DNA of 64,000 bases from Pseudomonadota bacterium (GTDB taxonomy: Bacteria; Desulfobacterota; Desulfobulbia; Desulfobulbales; JAHJIY01). Made by a program: the position numbers and the translations under genes. Location of the stretch: the NCBI GenBank assembly GCA_018823175.1, contig JAHJIY010000067.1:1-64000 (forward strand), read 5' to 3'. The notes beneath the pieces are model-generated. The model searched no databases, was not told the origin of the DNA, and was given only the letters and a program-made list of their open reading frames with translations. This document shows positions 17,678-27,565 of the stretch, piece by piece; positions within the stretch are counted from its first letter, which is position 1, and each line of letters starts with the position of its first letter.

Positions 17678-17754
17678 ATTCACTATTCACTATTCACTAT
17701 TCACTATTCACTATTCACTATTTACTATTCACTATTTACTATTCACTATTCACT
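17678..17754. repeat. Heptamer tandem array, eleven copies
   Basis: Eleven consecutive ATTCACT-type units, two of them ATTTACT, followed by a partial ATTCAACC. The array lies 10 nt past the mshQ stop (minus strand) and ends 19 nt before the mshC start. It has the same period as the array after mshD but a different sequence. It carries no promoter-like hexamers and is noncoding. Confidence 0.93.
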
Positions 17755-17764
17755 ATTCAACCTT

Positions 17765-20700
17765 CTACCTGATAATCTCCTGCCAGTTAATAATCCGGTC
17801 ATTTCCCCGGTAGATCCCGAAGAATGCCTCAACTGTAAAATCATCCAGCCAGATTGGAAAATCGTAACTAAGATCAACGGTGCCGCCGGGTGGGGCGGGG
17901 TCGGTGGCCGGCCATAGGGCAAGGTAGCCAAGGCCGATAGCGGTGGTCACCGTGCCGGGCGCGGCTGGATTACTGTCTATCGTGATGGTGCCGTTGGTGT
18001 TGATTATAAAGTCAAACAGGGTGCAGCTGTCATCGAGGTTGGTGGTCCAGGCCGGTGTATTATCGTAATATTCAACCCAGACCGGCATCAACAGTGGATC
18101 GATGTTGTTCGCCGTTTCAGGACCATAGGCGTTGGTCGCCATTGAACGGCCATGCCTCATATTGGCCCCGGTAATTCCGGCTCGATTGAAAGGCTGGCAG
18201 CCGAGACCGAAACATACTCCGTCTGAATCCGTGAATTGTGCAGCATTTGCTGCCAGGTCAATGCCGGCTGCAAAGGGCTGGATTGGGGCGGTGACCGCCG
18301 GTCTGGCATAAGTGAAAGTGTCACTGATCGTAACAGACATTGATCCGCCACAGTCGGTGGTGTCGCCGGCGGCAGGGCTTGCGGTGCCGATGGCTGGGGT
18401 AAGAGCCGGACCGGCGGCGGCCGAATCGGTGTAGCTGTAATTTAAGGTATAGGGATTCGGCAGTTTCCAGAACCCTCCACAGTCATAATTTTTGGTTGTT
18501 ATGCCACTGGTGTTTCTTGCGGTGATCGTCAGGACCGGATCGACCGTAAAATTAAACGGTTGGCCCAGATAGGTGAAAATCCCGGTCAGACAACTGTCGT
18601 CAAGGGTCGGCGGGTCAGGGGCGATAGTAACCTCAAAATCAGCCGGGTAAAAGCGGCCCACATGTCCGGATCTGCCGTTAATGTTACCGGCGCTCAGATA
18701 GTTGCTGTCGGTCAGATTGGCGATCAGTTCAATGATTCCGACCTCATCATAGCTGACATTACTGGTTGCAATACCGAGGGCAAATCCGGTCACGGTAGTC
18801 GTGCCCGTCAGGGCAGGGTCAGTGCCGCCGGCCGGCAGGAAAAGAAGGGAAGTCAGGGTAACATCTTCGGCCAGGGTTTCCTGCCCGAAGTTTAAGGCCG
18901 CCGGATTATCGGTCAGGTCGGCATTGTTGGCCGGATCAAGGTCGGTATGGTTGTCAGGGATACCGTCATTATCGGTGTCGTCAGCTGCCTGCCAGAGTAC
19001 GGCCCTGACTTTGGCGGGAAACGGGGTAGCGGCCGGGGTGAATATAGTGTCGGCTGCAGTTACTGCGCCGGGATTTCCGGTGGCCGAAAGATCAAAGCCG
19101 AAGGGGCGGACCACGAAGTTATTGCTGCTGCCCAGCATCAGGTTCCCCGACGGCGTAGCGCTTCCGTCGTTAAGGGGGATATTGTAGCGGGCATGGAGCT
19201 TGATTTGCCCAACATCAGGGTAGACCATGGAAAAGGTGGCAGTGGTGTCGGTATTATTGCCGAAGTCAAGTACGACCCCGGTGTAGGTAGCGACCGCCCC
19301 GTTGTTATTGGCGGCGATGTCGGTGCCGTTGATGTTGACCGAATTGGCGGTACAGACCGGCGGATCAAGGCATTCAAAGGCAAGTTCAATCGTGTTATTG
19401 CCGACCAGGGCCGCTTCGCATTGGCCGGTATCGTCACTGGTTCTGATCGCTTCCAGTTCGAGGGTCTGGTCGCTGGGCGCAATATTTGAGGCCTTGCCGC
19501 CGATCTGATTGCTGATGGCATTTAGAGCGCTATCGGCCAGAAAGTTAAAACCGGTTGGGGAAAAGGTCAGATCGCCGTCTTCAGAGGGCAGGGCTACGCC
19601 ACTAGTTTCGCTGGCGGTGCCGTCGGTAATATCGATATTAACGGTTTCGGCAAAGGTGTCTTTCAGGCCCAGGACAATGGTCCCAAGTTCGGTGCCGTCA
19701 AAGGTATAGGTGGCATTGCCATTCCCGGCATTAGTGAGGCCGGCCGGATTGCCGGTGACCATCGTCCAGTCGCCGTGACCGGTGTTGGTGGAAAGCGTGA
19801 CGGTGCCGGTGTAGGTGCTATAAGTTCCATGGGGCGGGCCGGTCGGGTCATGGGCATTGATTGTTATCTGCTCTGCCTGACAGTTGATCGCGGTTCCGTC
19901 GTGTGATATTTCGAAATGGTCGACTGCTGTGCCGCAGAGTCCGACCGGTAAAACTTCGATGTAATAAAAACGCACTTCATTGGCCCCGCCAAAGCCGCTG
20001 CTGATTTGGAGTCTGATTCTGGTGTTATTACTGATCAGCAGGGGATCAATCGGATAACTGCGGGCCGCAGTGGTGGCGCCGGTAATCCCGGTGATCGTCT
20101 CCATAGTTGTCCAGGAACCCCCGCCGTCTCCCGAAATCAGGACTTGGAAGGCATCGGTCGCGATGACGCCGCCGGTGGTGGCAAAGGTGAATTCGAGGGT
20201 TGCGGCGCTGGCCCCGGTCAGGTCGAGTTCACGGGTGAGCATCGGTAACTGGCCACCACTGTTGTTCATGTTGAGAAAACCACCGGCGATATAGGCGTCT
20301 CCGCCGGCCGGATTATTGTCGTCATTGGTTTCAAGCCAGTTCCCGGTCCAGGATAGCATCCCGTCGTTATTGCTATATGAAACTGAGGAAAAATTGTCCC
20401 GGAAGCCGCAGGCCAGAGTGGCGCACGGCCTGGTGACATTCATGTCGGCCTGGATCTCTAGTTGGGTTTGGGCTCGTTCATAGATCCGGACCTCATCAAT
20501 CAGGCCATCAAATTCCCGGGTGACAAAGGCCTGGTCGCCGCCGACCTGGAGAGGATCATTGTTCAGCATAAGGGACTCGGAACGGTTTGAGGAGTTGGGG
20601 TCGGGGACCCCATCAATATAAATGGTCTGGGTGGCGGCTGAACTTGAATAGACAATGGCGATATGGTGCCAGGTGTCTACCGCGATGGCGGCGGCGCTGG

Positions 20701-23700
20701 TCAGGGTGTGGGCGGTGCCGCCCGCATCGTTCCACCACCAGTAAATCTGGCCGGCGGTATTGATGTGAAACTCGTAGTTTTCGTCTTTTGAGAGGATTGA
20801 TTTTAGGCCTCCCGCCGGGATGACATTGGTCTTCAACCATAAGGAGACGGTCAATTCATCAGGAATATCAAGCAGGGCATTGTCCGGGACTTCGGCATAG
20901 GCAAGGGTAATGCCGTCCAGGATCGCCCCGTTGCAGACTTTTGCTGCTGCGGTTGTTACCCCGCCGACCGAATTGCCGTGCAGGCCGTTGCCGCTCTGGT
21001 CGACAATTTCGTTGGCGGTGCCGTCCCAGAAGGCTTCATCAAACTGGTAAAAGGCAATCAGGCTGCTGCAGTTAGGGATAAATGAGGAAGTGGAGCCTGA
21101 AACTATCGGGTTGCCGGTAAGATCCTCTACATTATTTACGGTCAGAGTGTAGGTGGTCAGGTCGGTAAGGGCGCTGGTTGTGAGGGTTACGGTGTCAGTG
21201 GCGGTGAGAGTGGCGCCTGAGATGGTTATGCCATTATCAAGGGTATAATTGGTTATTGTTTGCGCGGTAATCGGATCGACATCTTCCGAAAAGATTATCA
21301 CGACTTCATTCATCGCACCGCAGATCGCGGCGGCGCCTGAGATGGTCGGCGGGGTAGCGATGATCAGTTCATTACTGGTCAGATCAGTACTGGCATTGCC
21401 CGCTCCATCCATCGCTACCGCGACGACCTGGTAGGTGCCGTCACTTAACGGGGTAATCGCCCCAAGGTTGAGGGTCCAGCCATTTCCGATATTGGTCAGT
21501 TCGGGATCGGTGCCCAGGGTGTAGGTGACGCCATTGACCGTGACCGTAAAGCCTCCGGCATAATCGGTGCTGTCAAAGGTGCCGGTGATGATCGGGGTTG
21601 GATCATTGGTAGTCTGACTGACTACCGTCGGGGTAGCCGGACCGGTAAGGTCGATAATCAGCTCATTGCTGGTCAGATCGGTAGCTGCGTTGCCGAGTCC
21701 GTCGGTGGCGGTGGCGACCACCTGATATATCGCTTCGGCTAATGGTGCTATGCCGCCAAGATCAAGGACCCAGCCATTTCCGACATTGGTCAGTTCGGGA
21801 TTGGTCCCCAGAGTATAGGTGACTCCGTTGACTGTGACCGTAAAGCCTCCGGCATAATCGGTACTGTCAAAGGTGCCGGTGATCAGCGGGGTCGGATCAT
21901 TGGTCGTTTGGCTGACCACGGTGGGAATGGTGGGCGCGGTCTGGTCGATAATCAGCTCATCGCTGGTCAAATCGGTGGCCGAGTTCCCGGCACCGTCGGT
22001 GGCGGTGGCGATCACCTGATATGTGCCGTCTGCCAACGGAGCGATGGCACTGAGATTAAGGGTCCAGTTATTCCCGATATTGGTCAGCTCGGGATTGGTC
22101 CCCAGGGTATAGGTGACACTGTTGACTGTGACTGTGAAGCCCCCGGCATAATCGGTACTGTCAAAGGTGCCGGTAATGATCGGCGTGGGGTCATTGGTGG
22201 TCTGGCTGACCACGGTTGGCGTGATCGGTGGTATCGTATCGCCTGGCCGCAGGGCCAGTAAATGGGTGCCGCCGGTATCACTTGCCGGTGGATTTGACTG
22301 GATTGCGGTTTTGATGCCGGTCGGGCCTGCCGCAACCTGTAACTGATAGTTGGTCTCAAGCATAATACCCAGTGCGTCGGGAACCGGCATTGATGCGATA
22401 TCAACCCTCTCGGTCATACCGGCCGGCGGGGTCCAGGTTCCGGAAGAGTTTACCGAGTGGGAACTGACCAGCATGGTATTGGTCTCCGTGCCGGTATTAA
22501 TACTTGGGGTCGGATGGTTATAAGAGTTTGGCGTCGGTTGACCGGCCTCGGCCACGATGGGGTTGAGCAAATCAACGCCGGTAAAGCACAAAATGCTGCC
22601 GGTGGCCCCGGCATGGGTCGGGATACCACCAAGATTCCAGGTGTAGGCTGCCGGTTCGGTTGCCGTGGCGAGGCGCCGATAAATAAACAGTCTGCTGCCG
22701 AACCCGCCGGTGCCGCCGCCGGTGGAGGTGTCAATACCCCTGATCAGGGTCCAGCCGGCGGGCGGAGTGATAGTGGTCGTGCAGCCGCCGCCACTAACGT
22801 TGCTGCAGGGCCGGTAGGCGATTGACGCAATCATTGTGTCATTGAGCGTGGTGCTGGCCGGGGTCGGAATGGTCAGACCACTGCCGGATGATGAAGGGCG
22901 GATCGCGAAGAGGACGCCATGGTTCGGGTCGTTACCGTTACCCTGCAGGGCCATGTTGTTAAATGGCCCCTTGGTTCCGGTCGTCGCCTCAATTCGGTAA
23001 TTAAGCGAGATCCCGGCGTCCCGTCTGCTTGAATCAGCATGATCATAGAGTTCGGTGAAACTAGGGTCTTCAGCGAGGGTCCGGTTATCGGTCACAAAGC
23101 TGGCAAGAATCAGCATGGAGTTTGCGATCGTGATGTCTTGCGTGCCGGTGTCAACATTGTCGGTATTCGAATAGTTCCAGTTTGTTGTGGGAAGGGGTTG
23201 GGTTTCCAGGGGTTGGACTGGATCGACATTGCCAAATCTGGTGATTCTGGCCATCAGATGATCACAGGCGTTGGCCTGAGTAATCGTGTTGGGATCGCCA
23301 CCGGTGGCGCTGCGCCAGAAAAGAAAAGTCTGGTAATCAGCGCCTGCAATATTATCGGAAAATAATAGATTCCATCCCGGCATAGCGACCGTTTCGTTTT
23401 CTTCACGGGCGACAATCTGGGTAATCAGAAGGTCGCCGACGTTGCCGGCTGGGATCGAAGGGTTGACATCTTCGCAGGGCGGATTGTTGTCAGTGCTTTC
23501 GGTATATGCGCCAAGGGCCGTGGTGATGGCGGTGCTGCCGGCGGCAGAAGAAAAGGCCGAAGATGATGACCGGAAGGCAATCGCGGCGAAGGATGTCTTG
23601 GGCGCTGAGAGAAAGAATATAAGTAAAAATAATCCGAGGATGAAAAATATATATCGAGGAAATGTCGGGAAGGAAAGTTTTGATGTGAAGTTTGCAGCAG

Positions 23701-23722
23701 TCATGAGTTTTAAATTCTGCAT
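17765..23722 (-). CDS. mshQ: MshQ-like giant secreted adhesin with Ig-like repeats and LamG domain
   Basis: A 1985-residue protein. N-terminal signal/anchor helix (about 25-47, FFILGLFLLIFFLSAP). Beta-rich N-terminal part to about 500. Three almost identical 98-residue Ig-like repeats (about 502-795, each with TTNDPTPIITGTFDSTDYAG). A Big-like unit, then a LamG/concanavalin-like domain (about 890-1090, FYQFDEAFWDG and IDEVRIYERA). A C-terminal region (about 1430-1985) like the MshQ/DUF6701 domain. MshQ proteins are surface components of MSHA loci, presumably tip adhesin-like. It is the first gene of the operon. A TACAAT -10-like hexamer lies in the 110-nt gap before it, without a good -35. 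Confidence 0.85.
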   Translation of the reverse strand: MQNLKLMTAANFTSKLSFPTFPRYIFFILGLFLLIFFLSAPKTSFAAIAFRSSSSAFSSAAGSTAITTALGAYTESTDNNPPCEDVNPSIPAGNVGDLLITQIVAREENETVAMPGWNLLFSDNIAGADYQTFLFWRSATGGDPNTITQANACDHLMARITRFGNVDPVQPLETQPLPTTNWNYSNTDNVDTGTQDITIANSMLILASFVTDNRTLAEDPSFTELYDHADSSRRDAGISLNYRIEATTGTKGPFNNMALQGNGNDPNHGVLFAIRPSSSGSGLTIPTPASTTLNDTMIASIAYRPCSNVSGGGCTTTITPPAGWTLIRGIDTSTGGGTGGFGSRLFIYRRLATATEPAAYTWNLGGIPTHAGATGSILCFTGVDLLNPIVAEAGQPTPNSYNHPTPSINTGTETNTMLVSSHSVNSSGTWTPPAGMTERVDIASMPVPDALGIMLETNYQLQVAAGPTGIKTAIQSNPPASDTGGTHLLALRPGDTIPPITPTVVSQTTNDPTPIITGTFDSTDYAGGFTVTVNSVTYTLGTNPELTNIGNNWTLNLSAIAPLADGTYQVIATATDGAGNSATDLTSDELIIDQTAPTIPTVVSQTTNDPTPLITGTFDSTDYAGGFTVTVNGVTYTLGTNPELTNVGNGWVLDLGGIAPLAEAIYQVVATATDGLGNAATDLTSNELIIDLTGPATPTVVSQTTNDPTPIITGTFDSTDYAGGFTVTVNGVTYTLGTDPELTNIGNGWTLNLGAITPLSDGTYQVVAVAMDGAGNASTDLTSNELIIATPPTISGAAAICGAMNEVVIIFSEDVDPITAQTITNYTLDNGITISGATLTATDTVTLTTSALTDLTTYTLTVNNVEDLTGNPIVSGSTSSFIPNCSSLIAFYQFDEAFWDGTANEIVDQSGNGLHGNSVGGVTTAAAKVCNGAILDGITLAYAEVPDNALLDIPDELTVSLWLKTNVIPAGGLKSILSKDENYEFHINTAGQIYWWWNDAGGTAHTLTSAAAIAVDTWHHIAIVYSSSAATQTIYIDGVPDPNSSNRSESLMLNNDPLQVGGDQAFVTREFDGLIDEVRIYERAQTQLEIQADMNVTRPCATLACGFRDNFSSVSYSNNDGMLSWTGNWLETNDDNNPAGGDAYIAGGFLNMNNSGGQLPMLTRELDLTGASAATLEFTFATTGGVIATDAFQVLISGDGGGSWTTMETITGITGATTAARSYPIDPLLISNNTRIRLQISSGFGGANEVRFYYIEVLPVGLCGTAVDHFEISHDGTAINCQAEQITINAHDPTGPPHGTYSTYTGTVTLSTNTGHGDWTMVTGNPAGLTNAGNGNATYTFDGTELGTIVLGLKDTFAETVNIDITDGTASETSGVALPSEDGDLTFSPTGFNFLADSALNAISNQIGGKASNIAPSDQTLELEAIRTSDDTGQCEAALVGNNTIELAFECLDPPVCTANSVNINGTDIAANNNGAVATYTGVVLDFGNNTDTTATFSMVYPDVGQIKLHARYNIPLNDGSATPSGNLMLGSSNNFVVRPFGFDLSATGNPGAVTAADTIFTPAATPFPAKVRAVLWQAADDTDNDGIPDNHTDLDPANNADLTDNPAALNFGQETLAEDVTLTSLLFLPAGGTDPALTGTTTVTGFALGIATSNVSYDEVGIIELIANLTDSNYLSAGNINGRSGHVGRFYPADFEVTIAPDPPTLDDSCLTGIFTYLGQPFNFTVDPVLTITARNTSGITTKNYDCGGFWKLPNPYTLNYSYTDSAAAGPALTPAIGTASPAAGDTTDCGGSMSVTISDTFTYARPAVTAPIQPFAAGIDLAANAAQFTDSDGVCFGLGCQPFNRAGITGANMRHGRSMATNAYGPETANNIDPLLMPVWVEYYDNTPAWTTNLDDSCTLFDFIINTNGTITIDSNPAAPGTVTTAIGLGYLALWPATDPAPPGGTVDLSYDFPIWLDDFTVEAFFGIYRGNDRIINWQEIIR
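21338..22219 (-). repeat. Three 294-bp in-frame direct repeats within mshQ
   Basis: Three consecutive units, starting (coding strand) at 22219, 21925 and 21631, each encode 98 residues beginning PTVVSQTTNDPTP. They are nearly identical in both protein and DNA, with a few substitutions (for example NSVTY against NGVTY). The even spacing of exactly 294 bp shows tandem duplication, and recombination could change copy number without breaking the frame. Confidence 0.92.
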
Positions 23723-23832
23723 TCCCGGTGAATGTTTTAATTCATCTTCATCTGATCTGTCATTATCCTATTGTTTTATTGTATCATTTTTTTTAGCTGG
23801 ATGTAGTTATCTTTTTCTGCTCTTGATTGCGG

Positions 23833-24768
23833 CTAAGGGGTTTTGACGGCGGCGATCAGGTCTCGTAATTCCTGGAAAGTTTTCGTCTCATAGATTTTTT
23901 GTCGCATGCCGGAACTGCCGGGCATCCCTTTGAAATATTTGCCGGCGTGATTCTTGGTCTTGGCGAGAATCCGATCAGTCTGGAATAATTGGGCGATCAG
24001 TTCCAGGTGGCGGGAAAGGGCTTTTAGCCTGAAATGCATGGACGGCAGCGGGTTGACCTTGGCCGAGAAGATCCAGGGCGCGCCGAGCGAGGCCCGGCCG
24101 ATCATCACTGCGTCGCAGCCGGTCTGTTTGAGCATTGCCAATCCATCGTCATGGCAGAGGAGATCGCCGTTGCCGATGACCGGGATCGCAACTTTTTCTT
24201 TTACCTTTTTGATCATTTCCCAGTCAACTTGACCTGAAAAACCATCGGTCCAGGTCCGGGCGTGCAGGGTAATGGCGCTGGCCCCGGCCTCTTCAACCAT
24301 CTTCGCGAAGTCTTCGGCGATGATCTGCTGATGGTTCCAGCCGGTCCTGGTTTTGACGGTTACCGGTACCCTTGAGTTTTTCACTACTTCCTTGATGATG
24401 CGTTCGGCAATGATCGGGGTTCTTAATAAGGCGGCACCCGATCCCTTTTTGATCACCTTTTTGACCGGGCAGCCCATGTTGATATCGATCAGGTCGATTG
24501 GCTGCTTAGAAAGGATGGCCGCCGCCTGACCCATGATTTCCGGTTCGGTGCCGAATAGCTGCATGGCTACTGGTCTTTCGGTCGGGTCGGTCCTGATCAT
24601 GTCCAGAGTGTTCTGCTGTTGATATACCAGGCCGTGGGCGCTGATCATCTCCGAATAACAGAGTCCGGCGCCATATTCCCGGCAGAGCAGACGGAAGGCC
24701 AGGTCGGTATAGCCGGCCAAGGGAGCCAGGACAAAAGGGTTTTCGATGGTAAGTGAGCCGATTTGCAT
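23833..24768 (-). CDS. dusB: tRNA-dihydrouridine synthase (DusB family)
   Basis: The product reduces uridines in the tRNA D-arm using FMN and NADPH. I place the start at 24768 (MQIGSLTIENPFVLAPLAG, 311 residues), because the 41 extra residues in the ORF track read through a structured repeat and look noncoding. Family motifs: APLAGYTDLAFR, INMGCPVKKV with the catalytic Cys (about residue 98), GSGAALLR, TVKTRTGW, HART and GNGDL. It is the last gene of the ribosomal/tkt run. Upstream lies a large inverted repeat. Confidence 0.93.
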   Translation of the reverse strand: MQIGSLTIENPFVLAPLAGYTDLAFRLLCREYGAGLCYSEMISAHGLVYQQQNTLDMIRTDPTERPVAMQLFGTEPEIMGQAAAILSKQPIDLIDINMGCPVKKVIKKGSGAALLRTPIIAERIIKEVVKNSRVPVTVKTRTGWNHQQIIAEDFAKMVEEAGASAITLHARTWTDGFSGQVDWEMIKKVKEKVAIPVIGNGDLLCHDDGLAMLKQTGCDAVMIGRASLGAPWIFSAKVNPLPSMHFRLKALSRHLELIAQLFQTDRILAKTKNHAGKYFKGMPGSSGMRQKIYETKTFQELRDLIAAVKTP

Positions 24769-24820
24769 GAGATAGAGGGTAGCCGGGCAGGGGAGATGTG
24801 ATTCCTGAATAATAAAAATT

Positions 24821-24979
24821 GCCACGGAATCCACGGAAAGACACGGAAAGTAAAAATTATTTCGTAAAAATATCCAAACGTGGCCAACCAAATTATTAAT
24901 TTGAGGTTGGTCGAATTGATCGGTATCTTCTTGAAAAAATTTGTTTAAATATTCCGTGTTATTCGGTGGATTCCGTGGC
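24821..24979. repeat. Large imperfect inverted repeat between tkt and dusB
   Basis: The left edge GCCACGGAATCCACGGAA pairs with the right edge TTCGGTGGATTCCGTGGC. A further ACACGGAA/TTCCGTGT block follows inward, and CCAACC/GGTTGG flanks the centre. The full 159-bp element is symmetric around about 24900, fills the gap between the tkt stop and the dusB start, and has no reading frame. It could form a long RNA hairpin in the operon mRNA. It looks like a MITE/REP-type mobile or dispersed intergenic repeat, but no second copy is in this window. Confidence 0.8.
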
Positions 24980-24986
24980 TAAATAA

Positions 24987-26978
24987 TTACAAAATAGCTT
25001 TTACCTTGCCTACGATATTTTCAACCGTAAAACCAAAGTATTTGAATAACTCTTCGGCCGGGGCCGATTCGCCGAAGACATCGATCCCCACGACATCACC
25101 ATCGAGGCCGACATATTTTCGCCAGAAATCGCTGACCCCGGCTTCAACCGCAACAAGGGCTTTAACCTTGGCCGGTAGCACCGATTCGCGATACTTCGCG
25201 TCCTGCTGGTCAAAGAGATCGGTACTCGGCATTGAGACCACCCGGACCTTGGTACCTTGCGCCTGCAGTTGGGTCGCCGCATCAAGGGCCAAGGTGACTT
25301 CCGAGCCGGTGGCGATGATGATCGCCTCCGGAGTATCGGCACAGTCCTTCAGGATATAGCCGCCTTTGGCGATATTTGCGATCTGTTGAGCAGTACGGGG
25401 TTGATGGGCCAAGTTCTGCCGGGAGAACATCAGACTGGTCGGGCCGGTTTTTCTTTCAACCGCCATTTTCCAGGAGACCGCTGACTCGACCGCGTCGCAT
25501 GGTCGCCATACACTCATGTTGGGAATCATCCGGATGGTTGCGGTCTGCTCCACCGCCTGATGGGTGGGGCCGTCTTCGCCCAGCCCGATCGAATCGTGGG
25601 TGAAGACGAATATGTTTTGCACCTTCATCAGGGCGGCCATCCGCAGGGCATTTCTGGCGTATTCGGAAAACATCAGGAAGGTCGAGCAATAGGGCATGAA
25701 GCCGCCGTAAAGATTGATTCCGTTACAGATTGCCGCCATCCCGAATTCCCGGACTCCGAAATATATGTAGTTGCCACTGGGGTCCTGGTTGATCGGTTTG
25801 CTGCCATGCCAGATGGTCAGGTTGGAGCCGGCCAGATCGGCGGAGCCGCCGATCAGTTCAGGCAGAAGCGGGCCGTAGCCGTTAAGACAGTTTTGCGAGG
25901 CCTTGCGGCTGGCGATTTTTTCAGCCTTGGCATTGACCGCCTCAATATATTCGGCCGCCTTGGTCGGCCAGTTGGCCGGCAGGTCGTTGTTTAATCGGCG
26001 TTTAAGTTCGGCCGCCAGTTGCGGATGATCTTTTTGGTAAGCGGCCAATTTATCATTCCAGGCCGACTCCAGATTTTTGCCTTTCGCTCTGGCGTCCCAG
26101 CCGGCGTATATTTCAGTTGGAATTACAAAGGGGGCATGGGGCCAGCCGATGGTTTTGCGGACCAGGGCGATTTCGTCATCACCCAGCGGCGCACCGTGAC
26201 AATCCTCTTTACCCTGTTTGTTGGGCGAACCCCAGCCGATGATGGTTTTGCAGCAGATCAGGCTCGGTTTGTCGGTGACTTGTTGCGCCTCGGCAATGGC
26301 TTTTTTTATGGCCGCCGGATCGTGGCCATCGACATTTTCAACCACATGCCAACCATAGGCCTTAAATCGTTGCGGGGTGTTATCGGTGAACCAGCCTGCC
26401 ACTTCGCCGTCAATCGAGATCCCGTTATCGTCATAAAGGGCGATCAGTTTGCCCAGGCCCAGGGTGCCGGCCAGAGATGATACCTCGTGGGAGATCCCTT
26501 CCATCATGCAGCCGTCACCTAAAAAGACGTAAGTGTGATGGTCGATAATCTCATGACCAGGCCGGTTGAACTGCCCGGCCAGAGTCTTCTCGGCGATGGC
26601 CATGCCCACCGCGTTGGCAAGCCCCTGGCCCAGCGGGCCGGTGGTGGTCTCCACTCCCGGGGTGTATCCGTACTCGGGATGGCCCGGAGTCTTGGAGTGC
26701 AGTTGCCGGAAGTTTTTGATCTCTTCGATCGGTAGCTCATAGCCGGTCAGGTGGAGCAGAGAATAAATCAGCATCGAACCGTGGCCGTTGGACAAGACAA
26801 AACGGTCGCGGTTGGGCCATTTGGGGTGGGCCGGGTTATGCTTCATGAAATCATTCCACAGGACTTCGGCGATATCGGCCATGCCCAAGGGAGCACCGGG
26901 ATGGCCTGATTTGGCTTTCTGGACAGCGTCCATACTCAGGGCGCGGATGGCATTGGCAAGTTCTTTACGGGTTGGCAT
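24987..26978 (-). CDS. tkt: Transketolase
   Basis: Thiamine-diphosphate enzyme of the pentose phosphate pathway that moves two-carbon units between sugar phosphates. Start placed at 26978 ([19 protein letters not shown], 663 residues), since GGAGGAA lies at ideal distance; the eight extra residues of the ORF track have no site. Motifs: [19 protein letters not shown], the ThDP motif [18 protein letters not shown], and the Pyr domain [16 protein letters not shown]. Length is normal. It sits between lptE and dusB with short gaps. Confidence 0.97.
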   Translation of the reverse strand: MPTRKELANAIRALSMDAVQKAKSGHPGAPLGMADIAEVLWNDFMKHNPAHPKWPNRDRFVLSNGHGSMLIYSLLHLTGYELPIEEIKNFRQLHSKTPGHPEYGYTPGVETTTGPLGQGLANAVGMAIAEKTLAGQFNRPGHEIIDHHTYVFLGDGCMMEGISHEVSSLAGTLGLGKLIALYDDNGISIDGEVAGWFTDNTPQRFKAYGWHVVENVDGHDPAAIKKAIAEAQQVTDKPSLICCKTIIGWGSPNKQGKEDCHGAPLGDDEIALVRKTIGWPHAPFVIPTEIYAGWDARAKGKNLESAWNDKLAAYQKDHPQLAAELKRRLNNDLPANWPTKAAEYIEAVNAKAEKIASRKASQNCLNGYGPLLPELIGGSADLAGSNLTIWHGSKPINQDPSGNYIYFGVREFGMAAICNGINLYGGFMPYCSTFLMFSEYARNALRMAALMKVQNIFVFTHDSIGLGEDGPTHQAVEQTATIRMIPNMSVWRPCDAVESAVSWKMAVERKTGPTSLMFSRQNLAHQPRTAQQIANIAKGGYILKDCADTPEAIIIATGSEVTLALDAATQLQAQGTKVRVVSMPSTDLFDQQDAKYRESVLPAKVKALVAVEAGVSDFWRKYVGLDGDVVGIDVFGESAPAEELFKYFGFTVENIVGKVKAIL

Positions 26979-27022
26979 TAAATTCCTCCGATAGTTTTTC
27001 ACTAAAAAAAGATGATAATTTT

Positions 27023-27565
27023 TTATTCTTCAATACTTTTCTGGCTGAAGGTATGAAAAATACTAATATAAATGGTTTCGGCAATCTCGTCGGCGATGGC
27101 GTTCAGGGCCTTTTTCTTGTTGCTCTGAGTTCGGACCGCTTCGGGCGCTACATCATAAGTGTGCTCCCGGGCAAAAATGTTTAGCGGCAAAACTTTTTTG
27201 CCCGTTTTATCTTTAAGTTCATACTCAACCTTGACGATTGCATTTAAGGTTTTGGCCTGATCAAAAGAACTAAAAGAAGCCCCGGGATAGTCAACATTGG
27301 TTATTCTGCCGCTTAACTGGTACTCGGCCCCATCTTCGGCCCCGACCAGGCGGAAGGATTTTGATTGTTGCAGCCAGTCGTTCAAGGCCTGATGGATCAG
27401 GGATTCCAGGCCAAGTTCATTGGTCTGGTTATGCCACATCGCCAGGTGGATGGTCTGCGGAGCCTGTTTTTTGGCGGCCGCTGCGGCATATGGGTTGTGA
27501 TAGCCGCACCCGGAGACCAGCAACAAACAGAGGCCGGTTAACAAGAAAAATAACTTATGGTTCAA
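27023..27565 (-). CDS. lptE: LPS-assembly lipoprotein LptE
   Basis: A 180-residue outer-membrane lipoprotein with lipobox LLVSGC (Cys about residue 20). The family pattern GCGYHNP opens the mature protein and [12 protein letters not shown] follows. The remainder is beta-rich, with [14 protein letters not shown]. LptE plugs LptD and helps insert lipopolysaccharide into the outer membrane, so the cell is Gram-negative with LPS. The 4-nt overlap with leuS is the usual leuS-lptE arrangement of proteobacteria. Confidence 0.88.
   Translation of the reverse strand: MNHKLFFLLTGLCLLLVSGCGYHNPYAAAAAKKQAPQTIHLAMWHNQTNELGLESLIHQALNDWLQQSKSFRLVGAEDGAEYQLSGRITNVDYPGASFSSFDQAKTLNAIVKVEYELKDKTGKKVLPLNIFAREHTYDVAPEAVRTQSNKKKALNAIADEIAETIYISIFHTFSQKSIEE

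Noticed and set aside
23833-24891. Extended DusB start at 24891
   Set aside because: The extra residues read through the inverted repeat and precede the normal MQIGSL start.
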